Source: Trachythela sp. YZ-2020 (lineage: Eukaryota > Cnidaria > Anthozoa > Malacalcyonacea > Clavulariidae). Taken from it: a stretch of DNA of 64,000 bases. The translations under genes and the position numbers were made by a program. The notes under the pieces are model-generated. The model was not told the origin of the DNA. It did not search any database and saw only the letters and a program-made list of their open reading frames with translations. Numbering within the stretch: position 1 is the stretch's first letter; the number at the start of each line of letters is the position of its first letter. The stretch covers positions 1,144,001 through 1,208,000 of the forward strand of contig JADLSH010000379.1 in assembly GCA_016169945.1 (NCBI GenBank), given 5' to 3'. Positions 24,060 to 34,558 of this stretch are shown here, piece after piece.

Positions 24060-25319
24060 ATGATTCCCACTGGAGAAAAACGAAAAAACCGTGCGAGAAA
24101 TGCATCTATTGCACTATGTATAATCACGACTACAGTTATGTTCATTCTCTGCATAATAAAAGCAACAGTGGTCGATTACTATCCTGATACAACACAAAAT
24201 GATACAACAGATGTTTACTACAAAAAAAAGGAAACGTCTGCCTATCTTTGCTTGTATACAATCGCGTTGGGCTTATTTGGTGTCGGACTTGGCACATTGA
24301 TCAATCGTTTCATGCTTACTGTCGAAGAACGTCATCATCTGTCTGAGCGTTATGACGGAAGTCGTACAAAGATGATGAAAGCTTGCTTCAGCGGAATCCA
24401 ATGGGGTCCACTAACCGTTTTACTACTCTTTACAGTAATAATTGTCGTTTGTTATAAAATAGAAGGAAGTAAGAATGTGGTTGAGCTAACCGATCTTGTG
24501 TATATTTTAAGTGGAATCGGCGTGGGTCCGCTAATTATGCAGTTGCTTCATCTCGACACACAATCCAAGGTTCATATTTCCACAATCCTTGAGGAAAAGG
24601 AGGTACATCCCGGTTACACAATTGCGTGGTACTACTTTTTCAGTCATCTCAACGAAGACCTCAAAGGATTTTGCTGGAATATGGAAAACGGTCCACGACC
24701 ATGTCCTCGGATAGAACTCTCCTCGGATAAATTGCTGTTGCTCATTCCAATTAATTACTATGAGGATGACATTGACCAATTGATTTCGTACGACGAAAAG
24801 ATCCAAAAAATAAACTTCGATAATGGTACGGACCCTTACCTTTCTCCTGTTTATGCGTTGACAATCAACGAAAATGAAAATAAAAATTATGCTATAAAAT
24901 ACGTCAAAGAGCCTTTACTTGCTTTGAAAAACATGGGCAGGTCACGCGTCAAATCCGTAACCATGGAGACTTGTGAAAATGAGGTAAAATTACTTCACAA
25001 AACACTATCTGAAATTTTAAAATATAATTTAAACTCCGACATTAGAAAGGGTCTACCCGTGTGTATTCCAGTGGAAAACAGTGGAGAGAACTTAAAAGAT
25101 GGAGGGCTAGTACAATGCATCACGGATACAGTTAGAGATTCAAATATAGAGGTTAATAACGCTCTTCCGATCTGGCACAGGATCTTGCAATGGTTGAAAG
25201 AAGAATGGAATGAACGTGGACAATCTGCACCGAATACACCTGGTCTGTCTTCAGCGGAGAGTTCGCCCTCGCCCTCGATAACCATTAATCCCCCACTTGA
25301 CCAACTCCAGGATGAATAG
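24060..25319 (+). CDS. STING: STING-family protein, copy C (divergent)
   Basis: Single-exon ORF of 419 aa, close to the normal length of STING. It has four TM helices (first about residues 13-32), then DTQSKVHISTILEEK and the ligand-binding domain. The first binding helix reads YTIAWYYFFSHL, so the G-L-A-W-S core is partly lost and the Tyr equivalent to human Y167 is His. Strands LLLLIPINYY, NYAIKYVKEPLLAL and GLPVCIPVEN keep the STING pattern. The tail is short (about 60 aa), with an amphipathic Trp-rich piece (IWHRILQWLKEEWNE) then Ser/Pro-rich sequence. It lacks the A/B/D tail and their 3' MITE, so it separated earlier. The ATG is chosen as the first in frame after a stop. Confidence 0.85.
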   Translation: MIPTGEKRKNRARNASIALCIITTTVMFILCIIKATVVDYYPDTTQNDTTDVYYKKKETSAYLCLYTIALGLFGVGLGTLINRFMLTVEERHHLSERYDGSRTKMMKACFSGIQWGPLTVLLLFTVIIVVCYKIEGSKNVVELTDLVYILSGIGVGPLIMQLLHLDTQSKVHISTILEEKEVHPGYTIAWYYFFSHLNEDLKGFCWNMENGPRPCPRIELSSDKLLLLIPINYYEDDIDQLISYDEKIQKINFDNGTDPYLSPVYALTINENENKNYAIKYVKEPLLALKNMGRSRVKSVTMETCENEVKLLHKTLSEILKYNLNSDIRKGLPVCIPVENSGENLKDGGLVQCITDTVRDSNIEVNNALPIWHRILQWLKEEWNERGQSAPNTPGLSSAESSPSPSITINPPLDQLQDE

Positions 25320-25439
25320 CTTCTCAATTAGATTTGTCACAGATTTGTCTTTCATTGCAAGTATATAGCTAAATAGGGCCTGATTATCTAAAATGCGAAA
25401 TGATTTATTTATTTGATATGGAGCTTATAGATAAATTCA

Positions 25440-25990
25440 GTTCTAAGGTCGGTAAACTTCATATTACTACATTGCATTAAATAGTGTTGTTCGTTACCGA
25501 TCTCGTTTAAATTGCAATGTTTACATATTCTTTTATCATATGGAACATTGCTATATCGACCAGTTTCAACAGGTAATCTATGAGCTGATATTCGGAGTTT
25601 TGCAACTGGTTAATGATGTGACACATTAGGCCTACTAATTGCTAACTTTACTATCACGCAGTTCCAGCAGATATGTTGTAAAAGATACTGCTTGTAAATT
25701 TAAATCCATGCAAACTTTTCCAGATTCACCAGCAAGACTGTTACTAACTAAAAGATGGGTTGTTGATGCGTAACCAAAATTTTACTATCACAGTTTATAT
25801 TTTTATAATTAGAGGCATTCGCCCTAATTCAGCATGGACCACGAAATTTGTAGATTTTGAATGAACTCCTAGAATTCTTTTACAAAATTTTACATGGAGT
25901 TTCTCGATATCGTTCGCTACTTTGAAAATTTTACTTTTAAACCTTTCAAAAGAGTCTAACTTGTCTAGCAAGTATAGCCACAGTAGTTAA
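25440..25990 (-). mobile_element. Decayed LINE (non-LTR reverse transcriptase C-terminus)
   Basis: Minus-strand translation gives pieces typical of the C-terminal part of non-LTR retrotransposon ORF2: HVKFCKRILGVHSKSTN, then AELGRMPLIIKI, then LRISAHRLPVETGRYSNVP and a CxxC near KRICKHCN. Stops and frame changes interrupt it, so it is dead. Confidence 0.75.
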
Positions 25991-27340
25991 AAGAAACAAG
26001 CCAGACTATAGCTGTTCTCTGGTTTAAATTCGGTGTCATATGTGCGGTGATAGTGAATTATACATGATGAAGCTAGTAAAAATATTGCTGAAAATATGGC
26101 AATTCTCTTTACAGTAAATATAATTAATTGCGTCATACACATATCAATTACAGAACTGAGAACTCTAATATTTTTAGAACTTTTAGTTCTTTTGTCATAC
26201 TCTATTTTATGAAAAGTCAAGCGACGCACATTTTTTCAATTTAAAATAAATATTGGGTAGAATTTAATAAACAGAATAGAATGATGCTATTTAATTTTGA
26301 AGCAATATTGTCGCGTTGTTGCGCTGAAGTGAAGGCTATATTATACATAACTTGCTAACCTGCTAGCATACCAGACAGTACTTTCTTTGCTTTTCCGAAA
26401 ATGACTGTAGTGGTATTAATCTTGTTTCTTTTATTTCAAGAATCATGGGTAACTTAAACTTACACTATGTCAATACAATCGATGAAGCGATATACTCTAC
26501 AACAATATAATATGCCTTGGCAGCCTTGCGAATACAGCATGCTATATTTCAATAGTATTTGTAAGTACTAAGTGTAGGATATCGTAGACTTTAATAAGTG
26601 TAGTTTGTTTTATTTGTAAGTGTAGTTTGTTTTATGTAATAGCGCTTCTCTATACTAGACTGTCCAACTGTATTGAAAGTATAAAAGGAATAGTTCCAAC
26701 CTCAAAGATAAACAGTTAAATTTTTAGGTCTTTATGCTTGTGTATTTTGAATGTATATATTGTGCCAGCTAGATTAGATTGTATCTATAAAGAGTATAGA
26801 CTACAAATGTGACTATTTTTGTTACTAATATCTCGAACATGCGGTGCCAGTGTGGGTAGAGTGTAACAAAGATTCGGCGGTTGACTGTTGTGTAAAACCA
26901 CCTGAAAAATACAATAAGAACTTCGACGTTTCGAGCGAAGGCCCTTCGTCTGGAAGTTAGTAGGACTTCAAGACGAAGGGCCTTCGCTCGAAACGTGGAA
27001 GTTCTTATTGTATTTTTCAGGTATTTTCGTTACTGTTGCATGTTCAATAATAATTGGAACTGGTAACTTGAACGCACTGATAGAGAAATTTAAACACATA
27101 GAATCCGATTTGATTGTTTTGGCATTTGAGCAATTTTTATTCAGGGATATAGACAATAATAGCATAACACTGTACAAGGATTTCCTATGTGGTATTCGAA
27201 TTTATGCGTCTATTTCACACGGAATTGGAAGAAATAGTATCAAAAGTAGTGGTAAAAACAAGTTATATACTTGTTAAAACCTTCTAGCCGTCTACTTTGC
27301 CGCAAAATTTACCGCGCGTGGTAATATATGATAGAGTTCT
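25991..27340. other. AT-rich intergenic stretch between STING-C and D
   Basis: Apart from the hairpin at 26900-27022, I see no gene. Short ORFs on both strands lack splice signals or family resemblance. Confidence 0.5.
26900..27022. repeat. Near-perfect 52-bp inverted repeat (hairpin)
   Basis: The left arm 'acctgaaaaatacaataagaacttc...' (26900-26951) is repeated as its complement at 26971-27022 with a 19-bp spacer. Each arm holds the widespread invertebrate motif GACGAAGGGCCTTCGCTCG. A single arm-like copy is at 14635-14660. Confidence 0.9.
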
Positions 27341-27513
27341 ATAGAGTTTATGTTCGAGATATTCCACGGGCGCGTCAAAACAAACAGGGGATATATGCGT
27401 GGGCGTTAAGCTGTTTAACACCAGCCAATTCCAGGAACAGCAGGAAGACCAAAGCACTTTGAATTCTCGGCTCGAAGTTGTACTGTATCAGTCGCGTTTT
27501 CAAGCTTTGCAAT

Positions 27514-29196
27514 ATGGGGGCAGAGACGTTTGATCCCGAACCGGTTCCTCAACCAACTATCGGAGATAATACTGTCGCAGATAATACAGAATTCGAAGCC
27601 GTTCCAGAAAAGCGAGGAAACCGTGCGAGATGGGCATCTATAATCATATGTGCAATTACAGCTACACTTGTAATCGTTTTCTGCATCGTTAATCGAAACG
27701 TGGTCGTGTACAAACCTGATGCAACACAGGGAAATACAACAAATGTTCGCTATGTAAAAGAGGAAAAGTTAACCTTTCCTGGCTTGTTTACAACTGCGCT
27801 GGGCTTATTTGGCATCGTACTTGGCACATTAGTCGATCGATTATCGCTTTTGGCTGAAGAACGACACCATCTGCATCAACGTTATGGCGGAAGTCGTAAA
27901 AAGATTATCAAAGCTTGCTTCAGTGGAATCTCTTGGGGTCCAGTAATCACTTTAATGCTCTTGGCCGCTATAATTGTCGTTATTCTTATTTTCCTAACGG
28001 ATAAGCCTTGGTTTGAGCTAAGCTATCTTGTGTATATTTTCAGCGGAATCGGCGTGGGCCCACTTATAATGCACTTGCTTAACCTAAACACACAATCCGA
28101 GGTTCATATTTCCACAATCCTCGAGAAAAAGGGGATGTACGTAGCCAACGGACTTGCGTGGTCCTACTATATCAACTATCTCAGTCAAGCATTGCCGAAA
28201 TTTAAAGAAACAATAAAGTGCCCCTTTCCTGCTCCATATGAACACATTACACCATCCTTGAATAAATTACTGTTGCTCATACCTCATGATTGCTACATGA
28301 AAGACGATTTGAAGGAGCATGACAAAAAGATTGAAAAATTATTTGACACGGGGAGTGACCAGGATCCTTACCGTTTTCCTGTTTATTGCTTAACAGTCAA
28401 CGAAAACCAAAACGAATATTTTGCTATACAGTACGTCAAAGAGCCTTTAAAAACTTTGAAAAAAATGAGCACGCTGGAAGACATGAAGGCTGTAAAAAGA
28501 CAGACTTGCGAAGAGGAAGTAAAATTGCTTTACGGGACACTGTTTCGAATATTAAGTGACCCACCAGAACCGGATTTCAAAGAGATGTGCGTACTCGTAC
28601 CTATTAAAGCGAAAAATTTGAAAAGTTTACAAAACGGAGGACTAGTAAAATGTATCATGGATGTAGTTCAACCTTCATGCAGTATACAGGTTGATGGTCC
28701 TCCTGGGTTTGTGAAACCGACCACTAGCAGTGCTCAAACAGTCAAGAGTTCAGTCGCTTATTCTCGCTTAACTCATGAAGTCACAATCCATAATGAGCAG
28801 CAAGGAAAACGAAAGCGGACCGACCCTGATGCTAGGAACAAACAAGATGATGGTGATGATAAAAAAGGAAAGAATAAGGGGAAAGCATTGAAAAGAAAGT
28901 ATAAACTAGATAAAACACCCAAGGGAACAGAGTTACAGGTAATGATTCCTGCAGAGAATAATGACCCCTCTGACATTGATCACTACAAACCCAAAGAAGC
29001 TCTGCCAAAGCCAAAGTTACAAGAGGTCGGAGACGAGAATTATAGTGGTGCCAGCACGTCAGGGAACAGTTCAGAAATGGTGAATACTGCAGATGGAAGT
29101 CAACCAAGTGACCAAACTCATCAAAGCAACCACACTGACCAGGATGAACATTCTTCCAATGACGAACAAGACCTATTACAAACATCAGAAGTGTAG
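27514..29196 (+). CDS. STING: STING-family protein, copy D (mosaic)
   Basis: Single-exon ORF of 560 aa from the ATG at 27514. The N-terminus and TM1 match copy A (VADNTEFEAVPEKRGNRARW). The ligand-binding domain matches copy B (ISTILEKKGMYVANGLAWS). The TM2-TM3 part in between (about 27845-28015) instead resembles copy C (EERHHL, SWGPV, TIIVV-type sequence). The disordered tail ends QDLLQTSEV, a strong class I PDZ-type C-terminus. The MITE at 29204-29304 follows directly. The proximal leader block matches A, but the distal TATA block is absent. Confidence 0.9.
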   Translation: MGAETFDPEPVPQPTIGDNTVADNTEFEAVPEKRGNRARWASIIICAITATLVIVFCIVNRNVVVYKPDATQGNTTNVRYVKEEKLTFPGLFTTALGLFGIVLGTLVDRLSLLAEERHHLHQRYGGSRKKIIKACFSGISWGPVITLMLLAAIIVVILIFLTDKPWFELSYLVYIFSGIGVGPLIMHLLNLNTQSEVHISTILEKKGMYVANGLAWSYYINYLSQALPKFKETIKCPFPAPYEHITPSLNKLLLLIPHDCYMKDDLKEHDKKIEKLFDTGSDQDPYRFPVYCLTVNENQNEYFAIQYVKEPLKTLKKMSTLEDMKAVKRQTCEEEVKLLYGTLFRILSDPPEPDFKEMCVLVPIKAKNLKSLQNGGLVKCIMDVVQPSCSIQVDGPPGFVKPTTSSAQTVKSSVAYSRLTHEVTIHNEQQGKRKRTDPDARNKQDDGDDKKGKNKGKALKRKYKLDKTPKGTELQVMIPAENNDPSDIDHYKPKEALPKPKLQEVGDENYSGASTSGNSSEMVNTADGSQPSDQTHQSNHTDQDEHSSNDEQDLLQTSEV

Positions 29197-29203
29197 GTTA
29201 TAT

Positions 29204-29304
29204 CGAGGGGCAAATCACTGATTTAAATCTTGTACACCTTCAGAAAAATCACAAAAAAATCACACAAAAAAAATTATTGATTTTAGGAGTGATTTGCCCC
29301 TCGG
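29204..29304. mobile_element. MITE in the 3' flank of STING-D
   Basis: Shortened copy of the GAGGGGCAAATCAC-ended element found after A and B. Confidence 0.85.
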
Positions 29305-29309
29305 GTTAT

Positions 29310-30172
29310 ATAATATATTTTATTATTTTACGCCAAGAACGAGTATAGTCACAAGACTAGTTGTAAACATGGTACTGTGACTTTCTGGGAAAGAAGTTAT
29401 GACATATTTTATCAACACCTGTCTGTGCCTTCGTTCTCATTCATATTTCAATATAAAATACATACATACAGAGGCCAGTTGTACGAAGGCCGTTTAGCCT
29501 GAACGGTGGATAAGCCAAAATTAAATAACACTTTCACACATTTTGTGAATGACTGAACTTAAATCTTATGCACTTAATATGTAGTTGCAAACATCATTGT
29601 TCTATGCAAGTTAAAAATTTTTAGCTTGGTTGTTCGATGAAAGTAAAGACTTGATCGATATATTGTATAAAATAGACAAGGTTTTATCACCTGCAATGGT
29701 TGCTAAAGTCACAAGGTTACCAATATTTCATGTTTGAAATCCCAGCCGGATATTGTACTAAAATTTAGCTATCCCACAATACCACGGATTCTTTGTGTGT
29801 CTTTGTCACGTGCGAATTATTACATCAGGCATTCTGGGAAAGAATGATTCCTGGTAATCCCAGAAAGTGAAACTATATTCTTTTACTCAATTCAACACTA
29901 TGTATTGTAGTAAAATGGTACAATATATACTGCATAAGTCTTTACCACCAAGAATAGCGAGTCACCAAATGTTGGTATGCTGAATATGCAAATTGCAACA
30001 TAACGCGCGAATTGCATAAGCTTATTCAACAAACCATTACAATATACACCACATGCTGTTCGGCGAAATCCTAGCTGGGGAAATCCCGGTTGAATATAAC
30101 CTCAAATTCTGTACTGCGTTTTATCTTATACATCGAAGTTTCTATCCTACAAAAGTTTATCAACATTTAAGC
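29310..30172. other. Flank between STING-D and E
   Basis: It carries blocks shared with the flanks of A and B (29690-29850) and of C (29395-29460). An in-frame upstream ATG at 30053 would add 40 residues to copy E with no counterpart in the paralogues. I see no other gene. Confidence 0.5.
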
Positions 30173-32660
30173 ATGGCTGGTGCAGAAAGTTCACCACAAA
30201 ACCAGGATATTGAAAATCAAACATCACAGGATGATATTGATAGGGAACCGATACCAAAAAAAAGAAAACCAAGGTTTGCCTCGTTGGCCATATGCATTTT
30301 GGCTGCTACAGGAATTATTGTTTACGCCTTCATTAAGAAAACAGTATTCGAGTACAAAGCAGTCAATGATCTTTCCGCTACTAAGTTTGAAGCAATAAAA
30401 AATGGAACAATTATAATCTACACAAGGGAAGAAAAGACATCCTATCCAGTTTTGTTTAACCTTGGCTTAGGATTGTTGGCCATTATTCTCGGTACTTTCG
30501 TTGATCGTTTGTGCCTTGTTGCTGAAGAACTCTGCCAGTTTCGACGTCGTTACAAAAGAAATATAATGAAGGTGTTCAAATCATGTTTCAGTGGAATATC
30601 ATGGCCTGCAGTCCTTGTAATTTTTCTGGTAGGTGGAATAAGCCTTGTAGTGTCGAAAAATAACTCGTTTGAACTTGGAGACCTAATGTACATCTTAGGC
30701 GGCATCGGTGTGGGCCCACTTGTAACGCATTTGCTTAACCTCAACGCACAATCTGAAGTTCACGTTTCGAGACTTCAAGAGGAAAAGAGGCTGTATCCTG
30801 CATACACTATCGCATGGAACTACTATTTCCACTATCTCAAAAAGCTCTCCCGATATTCAACGAATGTTTCTCCGACAGTAATATTCCAGTACAAGATCAA
30901 GGTACAAGTCAAAGCTCAACTGATAAAACCGCACAGCCGAAAGTACAATTAAGTTTAAAGAAATTGATCCTGCTTATTTCTCATAACTGTAAAACGAAAG
31001 ACAATTTAGCTGATCTCGACAATCATATTAGAAAAATTACTGATATATCAAACGACGCATACAATTTTCCTGTTTATGGCCTAACAAGTACTGGAAAGGA
31101 ACACAAATATGTTGTACTATTCGCCAAGGAACCTTTGGAAACTTTAAGGGAGATGAGTAAATCCGAACGAATTAAAGCTATACACGAGAATCAATGCGAA
31201 GATCAAGTGATGTTGCTCTATAGAACATTAATATCTGAAATTCTCAATGACCCATTGGACGATCAATGCAGTGAAAAATGTATTCTCGTACCAATAATGG
31301 CAGAAAATGCGAACAGTTTACAAAACGGAGGACTTGTTAAATTGATAATGACTAAAGTCAAAGCAGACGAGTGTGCAATTACACGCGAGAAGTTTGATGG
31401 TTTCATAAAAGTCTCCACCCCTGCCATGAAATCGAAACCAGCACTAGTACAACCAAAGAACACTTCAGTACCAGATGAAAAAGTAGGACCAGATCTGATA
31501 GAAAAATGTATGTTAAGTATTCTATTTCATTCTACAGTGCTAACTTATGAGGGGTGCTACACTTCAATTGATCCCGAAAATTCACAGTCCCCAGAACTCA
31601 TTTTGTTTAGTTCTTATACCTGTATTGAATTTTAAGATGACCTCTTGTTTGAAATGTGTTTCATTTTCTATTTTTTTTAGATCTGGTAGATTTGCCCCGC
31701 AGTCATACAGTGAACATCGATCCTGCTAAAAGCAAACAGGACTACTTCGCTCACACTAGGAATCAAGATGAAAACAATGCATTATTTCAAACTAAAGGGG
31801 AGCAGGAGATTAAACTTGAAAGATGTAAAGAACCTGTAAATAATGATAAACTACAAAAAAAATATTGGGGGAAATCCAGTATAAGTGAGCGGCAGCCAAT
31901 ACTGTGCAACAACTATGAAACATCCCTACATGATCATGTTCCTGACAATATAAAACAAGCTAGGGACAGCAATGAAACACAAACTATGTTGTCAAAACAA
32001 CAAGCAGAAAACAATAACAGACTAGTTACTTCTAGTGATAACCCAGATAAGGAATCTGGCAATATAAAAGAGACTGACAAGTCTGGTAGATTGGTGAATG
32101 GAGAAGAGTACGAGAGAAAACTCGCTATGAGTGATGGCCAGCCAATATCTCGCCATATTGGTGAGACTAGAAATCTACAAAGGACAAGTAGCTTCATGGA
32201 TGGTGGGAGAAATAGTCCCAGAGGAGACGGATACGAAGGTGATAGTGATAGTCCACCAATATCCAACCAAAGGAATAAAAATCAATCAATGTCTAGACAC
32301 TTTGAGGCCAGAGGGGAAAATTGTCCCCAGGGAGAAGTGGGCAACGGAGGACAAGCTACGAGTTATAATCCATCAATGTCCGACCAAACAGAAGAAAATC
32401 AACCAACATCTTGTAGCTCCATGACTGGTGGGGAAAATGGTACTGGCGGAGAAGAGGATGATAAGGAACCCGCTATGGGTGATAGCTCATCACCTTCTGG
32501 TCATTCAGGAGAGACAATGTTTAGTGGCGACATTATAAGAGGTGGGGAAAACTGTCAAAGGGTAAGTGTGATAGTCGCTGCACCATATTCTGGCCAAACA
32601 AAAAAGACAGACAATGAAACAATGTCTGGTACTTCCAGAAATGGAGGAGATGAATTATAG
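30173..32660 (+). pseudogene. STING: STING-family copy E, frameshifted, with a tail intron
   Basis: The ATG at 30173 (context aagcATGG) aligns with the paralogue starts. The four TM helices and connector (LNAQSEVHVSRLQEEK, YTIAWNYYFHYL) are in one frame. Near 30840 the frame shifts by one base relative to the paralogues within a run of A. The rest of the ligand-binding domain (KKLILLISHNC, YVVLFAKEPLETL, EKCILVPIMAEN, LQNGGLVKLIM) continues in the next frame to about 31500. A putative intron 31508-31680 (GTATGT...TTTTTTTAG) joins in phase to a 330-codon disordered tail ending at 32660. Everything outside the single shift is open. It could therefore be a very young pseudogene, a sequencing error or an unusual expression mode. 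It is the most diverged copy. Confidence 0.75.
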
Positions 32661-32694
32661 TGGCAATATTTGAATGTTGAAATTATATACTTAC

Positions 32695-34558
32695 GGTACA
32701 CATCCAGCCATTTGATCTTGCATAATCCACAGATCCTTTCGCAGCTTGGCCGCTAATTTGTGATCCTTAAATAAAACATTCATAGCTAATAATAGATCTC
32801 TAATACTCTGTATATAGACAACATACTAAACCTATCCTGTAAAATAATTGTACATACGTCTTTGGGTGCAATTTTGGCACAGTTTTTTATTTAACCCATT
32901 AACTGGCAGTACCCTACCACTGACGAGTAAAATTGTCTGGCTTTAGACAGAATAAAATACTAAAGTAGGGCGCATCTGGGCACATTGCCAGCTAATGGGC
33001 TAACCATATAGGGTACTTATTTACCCAACCTAATTGATTATTTCATAAACCAAACATTTTAGATTATAATTAAGATAACATTTAGCTCTACCAATATGTA
33101 TATAGCTTAACAGGAGAGTTCATTATATAAATACTTGTAACAATTTATCGAAAATCAATGTTGACACTATAACACAATTTTTCTGTGGCAGGGGGGGAGG
33201 CTATCAAAAGATTCAGGGGGAGCATGCCCCCATAACTGTTGTATCTATAAATATGTCATACAAAAACCTTATTATCTTTAGCTCCCTGTAACTGTGCTTT
33301 GAGATTCTCCACTGGGTCTTGTTCTTTGATCTTATCCACAGGATCTTCCTTTTCATGGATAAGACGATCGATAACGCCATCTTCTTTCAATTTTTGAGCT
33401 CTCTCCTTCGCTCGCTTTTCGGCACGCTTTTGGTTTTTCTTAGCTGCCTTACCTTGTGCTGAAACATCCAGGATGCAAAGGGTGAAAATTTATACAAAAC
33501 GCACTTTGTGCCTTTACTAATACTGAATATCAAATCTGGACAAATTTGGGAAACAAAATTATTGTCAATCTCGTCCCCTGAGATCCTTTGGCCAAAGGAT
33601 CGCAGGCTCGGGGGACAAGATTGAATGATTGTCTGATATATTGCCTGTGTGTAAAGCCTTTAAAAACTTACCTGGGTTAACTTTAATCCAGGTTAGTTTA
33701 GTAATTGTCATGTAAACATGCTGAACCTGCGTACGACACAAGTTAGTTCAAACCCTACTCTCAAAGAGGGTTCAGACCAACCCGGGCCGAACTTGGCCAT
33801 TTGTGGTGTGTGATCGTGCGCATAAAACCCTGAGTACGAGCTTGCTCCTCAAGCCCGTTCTCCACTAGGCGAATTTGCTCGCGCGATGCGAAGCGAAAAC
33901 CGAATTTTGACAATGTGATTGGTTAGTGGAAAAATTGTCCGTGAAAAGTTTTTTCCGGCAACCAATCAGGTTGCCGAAATTAATTTTTGCTTCGCGTCGA
34001 GCGAACAAATTTGCCTTGTGGAGAATGGGCTTAATGCATCTTAACTTGTCAAGATACATGTTTTGTCATGCACCTTGTTTGTTTTGAGAACATGAAATTG
34101 CGCACCTCATGTATGCCGCTTTGCAACTTTCAAGTTTTTATGTAAACTTATTTACTAGCCACACATGTTGCACACAATGTAACACTGCCAGGTTGCAAAG
34201 TGTTAATCTAGTCAGCTCTGTTGGCGTAGTTTATGATAGTTTTTCACATGCACACCTCACATGAATATGGCGTGCAATATTCCACTAGCCTGCAAAAATG
34301 CTTATAGCCAGGCCTGACCTAGGTTAAGCATGTTAGATCATCCTTTGTTTTTGGACCTTGGCCAATATATATCACACCATTCTAGCTAGTTCGTCGAAAT
34401 AGTTTGTTTTGAGATGTCGATCTACACAAGACAAATAATCTGTCTAACAGATAATGTGTCTTCACAGATGATCCGTCTCTAGTAGAAATTGGGTTATTGT
34501 AGAAATAAATATGCATAAACACCTGACAAAATATACTGTGTAAAATCTCACCTGACAT
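32695..34558 (-). CDS. 5' exons of a lysine-rich protein (possible front half of the eIF2A/PYM-like gene)
   Basis: Three minus-strand exons join in phase: 34558-34552 (ATG TCA G/GTGAGA), 33458-33268 and 32765-32695 (donor CC/GTAAGT, phase 2). The product starts MSAQGKAAKKNQKRAEKRAK, continues with an acidic-basic helical region (EDPVDKIKEQDPVENLKAQL) and reaches DHKLAAKLRKDLWIMQDQMAG. The Lys-Ala-Ala-x-Lys-Asn-x-Lys-Arg motif resembles the one preceding the C-terminal module in eIF2A and PYM1, but the Mago-binding N-terminus of PYM is absent. The last exon lies only 35 bp from the stop of STING-E on the other strand. The next exon on this strand may be at 15094, which would put the STING array inside the intron. 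A further possible 5' exon is near 34850-34890. Confidence 0.5.
32891..33003. mobile_element. Palindromic short repeat (TTAACCCATTAACTGGCA ends)
   Basis: Inverted ends 'ttaacccattaactggca' and 'tgccagctaatgggctaa' flank 'taccctaccactgacgagtaaaa..gtctgg'. Related copies are at about 49680-49775, 59334-59437 and 59463-59690, and scattered pieces at 23100-23800. Confidence 0.75.
33851..34032. mobile_element. MITE with about 45-bp inverted repeats
   Basis: 'aagcccgttctccactaggcgaatttgctcg' at left pairs with 'cgagcgaacaaatttgccttgtggagaatgggctt' at right. It lies in an intron of the lysine-rich gene. Confidence 0.85.

Noticed and set aside
30053..30172. Forty-residue extension upstream of STING-E
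   Set aside because: No counterpart in paralogues. The ATG at 30173 has a better context and matches the family.
32649..32657. GDEL at the end of STING-E read as an ER-retrieval signal
   Set aside because: KDEL-type signals act in the ER lumen. The STING tail is cytosolic, so the match is by chance.
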